This document shows, one piece after another, positions 58,723 to 64,000 of a DNA stretch of 64,000 nt; the stretch's first letter is position 1, and each line of letters begins with the position of its first letter. The stretch lies in assembly GCA_963921795.1 (NCBI GenBank), contig OY997654.1:1922367-1986366 (forward strand), written 5' to 3'. This stretch comes from Nannobrachium achirus. Lineage: Eukaryota; Chordata; Actinopteri; Myctophiformes; Myctophidae. The position numbers and the translations under genes are program-made. The notes below the pieces were generated by a model. The model was not told the DNA's origin. It made no database searches and saw only the letters and a program-made list of their open reading frames with translations.

Positions 58723-59039
58723 ATTTGTGGATTATGAAAGTGCCACACACTCACGGTAATTTTAGACCACGATCCAATCAGAACGGAAATTGTTGCTACA
58801 GAGGATAGAGAGAAGGTACAAAAATAAGTATTCACCTAACTTAAAAACAAATTCTCTGTAGACTTGTATTGGTCTAATGCCATGTTTGGATTGGATTGGT
58901 TCTCTCAGCTGTTCAGCATGAAAATGTGTGTTTGTCTATCTTCATGTTCTGTATTCTTAAGGATTTGTAGACATTTTCTTTCCATTAAAAGGATGCCTTA
59001 CGGCTTAAACCAACTGAAACGATAAGATGCCAACTAAAA
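58723..59039. other. No gene seen
   Basis: AT-rich, unremarkable. Confidence 0.35.
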
Positions 59040-59597
59040 CAATGAGACCAGTAAGACTCCCTAATCGGGAGATAAGCGACCGTAGGTGGCTTATCTCAAC
59101 AAATAGGGCAAAAATGTGTTTTTCCAAAATCTTCCTGGTCCATGTTGATGACATGAGTGTAGACATGCTGTGTAGTGATATTCGTGATTTTAGGGCAAAA
59201 ACTGTAGGAGCAGTGTCCAAAAATGTGTTTTAAAAATCGGCCTGAAGGTGGCGCTAGAATAGGGCCATGTGAGAAATGAGGGGTGGGGTCTCCGCCTTGC
59301 CTTGGCGGACGAATAGGTACCGGCCCCGGCTCTCCCGGACGCTCCTAGCCCGAGTTACAGCATTTTATGTGCGCTGCAGTGGCAGGGGGTCCTCCACTGG
59401 GGGCGCCACCACTTTTGCATCCGTTCTGGAGCACCAGGAGTCGGTGGTCCCCGGGAATTCCCTGTGAGCAGCCCTGTTGGGGTGGTCATTTGGTCATTTT
59501 TGCACATTTGGTCATTTTTTACATCTGGGGGTCCCCCAGGGACCTGGGGGTCCCTAGGGCTCTGGGGGTCCTTGGAGGTTGTAGTTTGGCAGGCAAG

Positions 59598-59648
<51 letters not shown>

Positions 59649-59955
59649 CTTGCATGGATCGGGTCAACGGGTGCGGAGATATAAGCAGGGAAAAAGTGTG
59701 ACGTGTGACGTGTGAGCACATTTGGTCATTTTTTACATCTGGGGGTCCCCCAGGGACCTGGGGGTCCCTGGGGCTCCGGGGGTCCTTGGAGGTTGTAGTT
59801 TGGCAGTCAAGGAGTGTGTGTGCAAAATCTGGCATGGATCGGGTCAACGGTTGCGGAGATATGAGCAGGGCAAAAGTGTGACTGACTGACGGACTGACGC
59901 ACAGACAGCCCGTGGAGGTTTTGGTAGTAAATGCGACCTACGGTCGCAATAAGAG
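59040..59955 (+). mobile_element. Non-LTR-like repeat, two tandem 3' modules
   Basis: Shares CCCTAATCGGGAGATAAGCG and AGCAGTGTCCAAAAATGTG with 55130. A module from TACATCTGGGGGTCCCCCAG to GCATGGATCGGGTCAACGG occurs twice (59520 and 59735), one with a (TG)n run at 59600-59642. The tail GCGACCTACGGTCGC is a small hairpin. GC-rich block at 59280-59470. Confidence 0.6.
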
Positions 59956-60391
59956 CCTGTTGAAAAACGTGATGGTTTACATTGCTGGTCAAGAAAAACA
60001 TCACTCTTTCTCCATCTCCTATAATGTGTAGGGTAGGGCTATAATAGAGATGCCATGTTCCCTTTTTTTAACAAAAAAATTGTTTAAATTGAGACAGACA
60101 GACAGATAATGTACAGTATGTAAGGTAAATAACACAAGTTTGATACCATTGATTGATTGATTGATTGAAGACTTTATTATTCGAAGTTTGCATAGGAAAA
60201 GGTACAGTTTCATGACAGTTCACTGGTACAAGATCTACTAAAAGGAGATCCTAGAAAAGACTAAGCTTATTTCCACAGGAAACCATTTAAGTATCTCATA
60301 TAACATTGAATGACAGACGAATAGACCAAACTCGTCTCACCTGCATTAATATTAGGTACAGTAGATCAGACTCATATCAAGTCTCCTCTCA
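59956..60391. other. No gene seen
   Basis: (ATTG)n at 60148-60167, otherwise plain. Confidence 0.4.
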
Positions 60392-60399
60392 GGTGCTAC

Positions 60400-60904
60400 C
60401 AGTGGCGTCAGTTCAGAAAAAGCTAAGGTATGGCAACATGACTGGTGTCTTGCACGCGCACCTTCGCGCGCGTGCAAGACACCAGTCATGTTGCCATACC
60501 TTAGCAACAGGCATGATACATTTATTTTAAGAAGTACATTTATTTTTTCCCCCCCTGTTTCTATGGTTTCTTGGGCTGGTTGTGGCAGCCTGGAACAGAT
60601 GTTAATTAACAATAATGCATTGCACCTGTGCAGCTGACTTGCGGAACCTGGGAATATACCATTCTGTCAAGTTGGGGAGAATACAACAAGTGTGGAGAAT
60701 ATAATTATAATACCTTGTTAAAGTGAAAATTTTGTTACATTTTGCATTTGCAGTTATGTTACTGTAATTTAACAGCATAATAACCAGCACCAGATAGACA
60801 AAGAGACATTCATGGATTTATATTTAAAAGTAACTTTTATTTTCCCCCCTGGACCCAGGGTATGGCAGCTGCATACCCCTGCCATACCCAATAGACGCCC
60901 CCTG
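60400..60904 (-). mobile_element. K-family hAT-like element, best full copy
   Basis: Ends CAGTGGCGTCAGTTCAG and CCAATAGACGCCCCCTG. Exact TSD GGTGCTAC at 60392-60399 and 60905-60912. The terminal stem AAGGTATGGCAACATGACTG is closed by GCACGCGCACCTTCGCGCGC. It lacks the general hairpin module. Confidence 0.93.
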
Positions 60905-61062
60905 GGTGCTACAGTGCAGTCAGTCGTTATCTTTGATAACCTCCCCCTCAGTTTACTTTCTCAAAAGACTTTGGGGGAGTTTTTTTTTTCTTCCTTTTTA
61001 TAATGTTAATACTTTGGCATTTTCTCAGATCTGAGTTTTTTTTTTCTTCTTCTTCTCCCAAG

Positions 61063-61116
61063 GACATTGTTCCTGCTGCCAAGACCTGTCAGGCTGGAGC
61101 ATCTCAGAGTAAAGAG
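61063..61116 (+). other. Possible 54-nt exon
   Basis: A long T-rich tract ends TTCTTCTCCCAAG, followed by an 18-codon open segment reading DIVPAAKTCQAGASQSKE, then GTGAGA as a donor. Entry and exit are both phase 0. I do not recognise the peptide. The length is too short to exclude chance. Confidence 0.2.
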
Positions 61117-61354
61117 GTGAGAGGACACCAATTAGAAAGCCATCCTCGGCCAGGAGAGCCAGCGGCACAGCTTGCCACAGGAAGTGGGATGTCTGACTTC
61201 CTGCATGGGGTCACAGCTGTTTGCGGTGAGGTTACCGCGACCGGCCAATACGCGCCGCCGCTTAGCGCCTGACAAGGCAGACCCTAATTTGAATAGCAAA
61301 GAGCCATCTCAATGTCACCAATACATTTACATGATTTCTTTTCTGTTTCTACAG

Positions 61355-61441
61355 CCCGGGACAGAAGTGAGGACTTTGGTGGAATTAGGGGAGCGTGTCC
61401 ATGTCAAGACGGACACGAACAGCTTGCTTTCAAGTTGGTGA
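61355..61441 (+). other. Possible second exon
   Basis: TTTTCTGTTTCTACAG is a good acceptor. The open segment reads PGTEVRTLVELGERVHVK and continues to a TGA at 61439-61441, in phase with the previous candidate. A GTGACT donor 4 nt before the stop would give a different exit. Product not recognised. Confidence 0.2.
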
Positions 61442-61623
61442 CTCATTATGTAAAGTTTCTGTGCACACACGAGGCAGGTGTACACGGTTAGGGGGGATTT
61501 GTAGGTACAGTGTAGCCCATAATCAGTATTGCATGACTCAGCTACTTCATCTTTGGAGGGATTTGTTTACTGAAAGTATGCAGCATTCTCATGTCTATCT
61601 GAAGAAAATGAGCTCCAGGCACA

Positions 61624-61626
<3 letters not shown>

Positions 61627-61670
<44 letters not shown>
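61627..61670. repeat. (AT)n microsatellite
   Basis: Pure AT/TA, about 44 bp. Confidence 0.95.
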
Positions 61671-61671
<1 letters not shown>

Positions 61672-61840
61672 TGTATATCTCTGCTGTCGGGCCGAAACCA
61701 AAACTCCAAAATGATCATTTACGGGAAAATGAGCTCAAGTGGAGGGCTTTTTACTACTTTTCATTGGTTCAATATTATTTTGACCAACACACAGACGTAA
61801 AAGGGTGTTCAATAGCACATATTTATGAAATATATATATA

Positions 61841-62833
61841 CACTCTTAAAAATGTTGGGTCAAATGTTCAACCCTTTTGCTGGGTTGACACTGTTGGGTC
61901 AAAGGTTGGGTCAGTTTGACCAAACATTGGATTAAAAATACTTAAAATTAGTAAACCATCTGTTGGGCTATGGAAGGCCCGCCCACATCATCAGATAAAA
62001 TGCATTGAGTTCATAACCCAAGTGTTGGTATAGGCTTTTGAATTCGAGTTTACCCAACACATGGTTCACTGCATTGCACCAACTTGGGTTAAAATAGACC
62101 CGCCCTCTCTGTCTATCAACACATTGGTTTGTGAATTGCACCACTATTGGGTTAAACTAAGTGGGTGGGCAGTTACCCAGCATGCAACTGTGCTCCCATA
62201 CAGATATTTTTTACAAACTTTTCCATTATTTTATGGTTTTAGATAGAGAAAACAACATTGTATTGTAGATGATCGCAGTGGATGTAGCCCAGTCATAATC
62301 CATAATTAAAAAATATATAAAAAAACATAGTTGCTTACAGAAACAGAAACCATGACTAAGATGGTCCAGACTGACACATACAAACAGGTTTGCTGTTCCT
62401 TTAATGTGAAGCACCACATAATGTGTTGTGTTCAAAGTTGTGATATATTGCCACGACTAAATGCTTAATTTACCCCGCATGCATTCTTCCTTGAGTAGAT
62501 TAAGCATGAAAAATGTCATTGAAGAAAATGTTGTAAAAAAAATGAATAGATTTAATGTGAATGAGCGTTCAATCCCAACAACAAGGTCACTTTTAAGCCA
62601 TTTTTGGGTGTTAGATTCCAACCCATCAGCAGTATCACATTAACCCAACAGCAAAGTCACTTTTAACCCATTACTTGGTTGTACAATCCCAACCCAACAT
62701 GCTGGGTCACAGCCTTAACCCAACCCTGTTGGTCTGCAATAACCCATGTTGGGCTGGTCCAAAACAGTGTTACGTGTTGGGTTACATAAATAACCAACTT
62801 GGGTTGTTTTTGACCCAACAATTTTAAGAGTGT
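61841..62833. mobile_element. Inverted-repeat element CACTCTTAAAAATGTTGGGT
   Basis: Left CACTCTTAAAAATGTTGGGT and right ACCCAACAATTTTAAGAGTG, set in TATA sequence. The interior is a series of GTTGGGT/ACCCAAC motifs in both orientations. No transposase frame. The target looks like TA. Confidence 0.75.
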
Positions 62834-62840
62834 ATATATA

Positions 62841-63085
62841 TCGTCACTGTCGGGCAGAAATCTCGTATCTCCAAGTTTCAAATGTGTACATTTTGTTCGC
62901 AAAGCAAAAGCCCTGCTTCATCATGCAAGGCCGTCACACAAAAGTAGTGAAAACAGCAGATCTATAAGCACAGAGGCGTTGTGTGCTTGTAGATCGGCTG
63001 TTTTCACTAGTTTAAATCATTTTTAAAATGATAAATACAAAAGAAACGGTTTTGGACATATAAGGTTTCCACCCGACAACGACGA
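62841..63085 (-). mobile_element. A-family MITE in a TA microsatellite
   Basis: TCGTCACTGTCGGGCAG on the left, CACCCGACAACGACGA on the right, TATATA on both sides. Hairpin at 62946-63008 with the left inner stem deleted. Confidence 0.85.
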
Positions 63086-63091
63086 TATATA

Positions 63092-63099
<8 letters not shown>

Positions 63100-63151
<52 letters not shown>
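63100..63151. repeat. (TA)n microsatellite
   Basis: Pure TA, followed by a decayed hairpin half (CCAATATACAAGCTCAATG) at about 63160. Confidence 0.95.
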
Positions 63152-63154
<3 letters not shown>

Positions 63155-63540
63155 GCCTATAGCCAATATACAAGCTCAATGTGAGCATGAGGATCTACTT
63201 TAAATATGATTTTTTTAATGTGTGGAAAATTATGAATATAATAAAGACATGCCATATATATATACAGTATATCTCAAAGCAGGTCCATTACTGTGAGTGC
63301 AACAGGACTTGAGTACCTTTACCTGAGGTGGCCAACAACTGGAAGCGAGGCAGGGATGGGAGGCGTGTGATTGGCGCCTGCTATGAGCAGCTGTCTAGGA
63401 TGCCCATATTTGGGCGCAACCCAATTACATCCGCTGATCCCCCAGTCACAGGGCTGCCATGCAGTCAGAACCATTAATCTCCCTGGCTGAGTACTGTGCC
63501 ATGTGTTAACAGCCAGCTCCCCCCTCCCCCCCCTCCACAG

Positions 63541-63621
63541 CCAAAGCCTACCAGCAGGGTTGAAAGTCATGCCAATCATCTTGACTACTTTGACTCTGAT
63601 GTCCCCTTGGGCTTATTATGA
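63541..63621 (+). other. Possible 3' exon
   Basis: A C-rich tract CCTCCCCCCCCTCCACAG precedes an open segment. One frame begins PKPTSRVESHANHLDYFD and stops at TGA 63619-63621. Another frame stays open for 43 codons to about 63672. Neither product is recognised and which frame would be used is unclear. Confidence 0.15.
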
Positions 63622-63717
63622 TTACGGACAGACAGGCCACTGTTTCTGTGGACTCCGAAAAGTTACCCTCTAGAACCCAATCCTCCGCTGGCCGCTGTAG
63701 GGCTCGAGGGTCGTTTT

Positions 63718-64000
63718 CAGGGGCGTCACAAGGAGTGAGTTACTAGGGCCCAAGGTGGAGAGGCCTTAATTATTTTATACTTTAGCTATTGAACAATAGC
63801 AGATCAAGAGCTTGTAGATCTGCTATTTTTTTTTTTTTTTAAGTCGTGAAAATGTGTGCAAATCTTTGAATATATGTATTTTTAAGCAAACATTTGTAAC
63901 TTAAATTTTGTTTCTGGGGGGGTCCCTGGAACTAAATATTTTGAGATGGGAGTCCGTGGACAAATATTATTTTGGGGGTCCTTCACACGAAAAGGTTTGA
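63718..64000 (-). mobile_element. M-family element, cut by window end
   Basis: CAGGGGCGTCACAAGG at the left with ACTAGGGCCCAAGGTGGA, then CTTTAGCTATTGAACAATAG and B-core sequence to AAAAGGTTTGA. Hairpin at 63794-63831 is minimal (GATCAAGAGCTTGTAGATC). Confidence 0.82.

Overview
This window is vertebrate genomic DNA, most likely from a ray-finned fish. It is AT-rich and crowded with microsatellites. It holds many non-autonomous DNA transposons, RTE-like and L2-like non-LTR remnants, and a palindromic Angel-like TTAA element of a kind common in teleosts. It contains one scaffold gap (200 N at 10640-10839), and long C or G homopolymers suggest a draft assembly. There is no bacterial-style gene organisation, so almost every open frame is chance or repeat-derived.

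The only confident gene piece is the terminal coding exon of a delta-1 protocadherin (pcdh11/pcdh9-like) on the + strand at 14105-14631. A clear 3' splice site precedes it and a TAA ends it. The sequence to its left is probably the last intron. Everything to its right looks intergenic, apart from three weak exon-like open segments near 61-63.6 kb that I cannot identify.

The rest is a mosaic of short mobile elements that I could often bound by termini and target-site duplications (TSDs). I use letters for the families. A = MITE with TCGTCRYTGTCGGG ends and TA-like target sites. B = CCCATTYAG ends with TTAA-like targets (piggyBac-like). C = hAT-like, CAGTGGTTCTCAACC. D = CAGGGGTCTTCAACG. E = CAGTGGTGGAAAAAATACT. 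F = TAGGGCAGTCAC. G = CAGGGGTGGGCAACT. H = TAGGGGCATTCAC. K = CAGNGGCGTCA. M = CAGGGGYGTCRCACC. N = CAGGGACGTGCTGG. O = CAGGGGTTTTCAAAG. R = CAGTGTTTCTCAACC. P = long snap-back palindromes of about 620-660 bp. D, F, G, H, K, M, N, O and R have at least one copy with a perfect or near-perfect 8-bp TSD, the hAT signature.

The most striking feature is a GC-rich hairpin module with core arms AGCAGATCTACAAGC...GCTTGTAGATCTGCT and an inner stem often reading CACAACGCCTCGC/GCGAGGCGTTGTG. It recurs about 50 times in 64 kb, inside at least ten families with unrelated termini and target preferences. The stem extends outward into family-specific palindromic flanks. Some families share a whole core while carrying different ends: M and B share one, and C and H share another. 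This points to repeated core/end exchange or to spread of the hairpin between element families. It is the best candidate here for an undescribed system.
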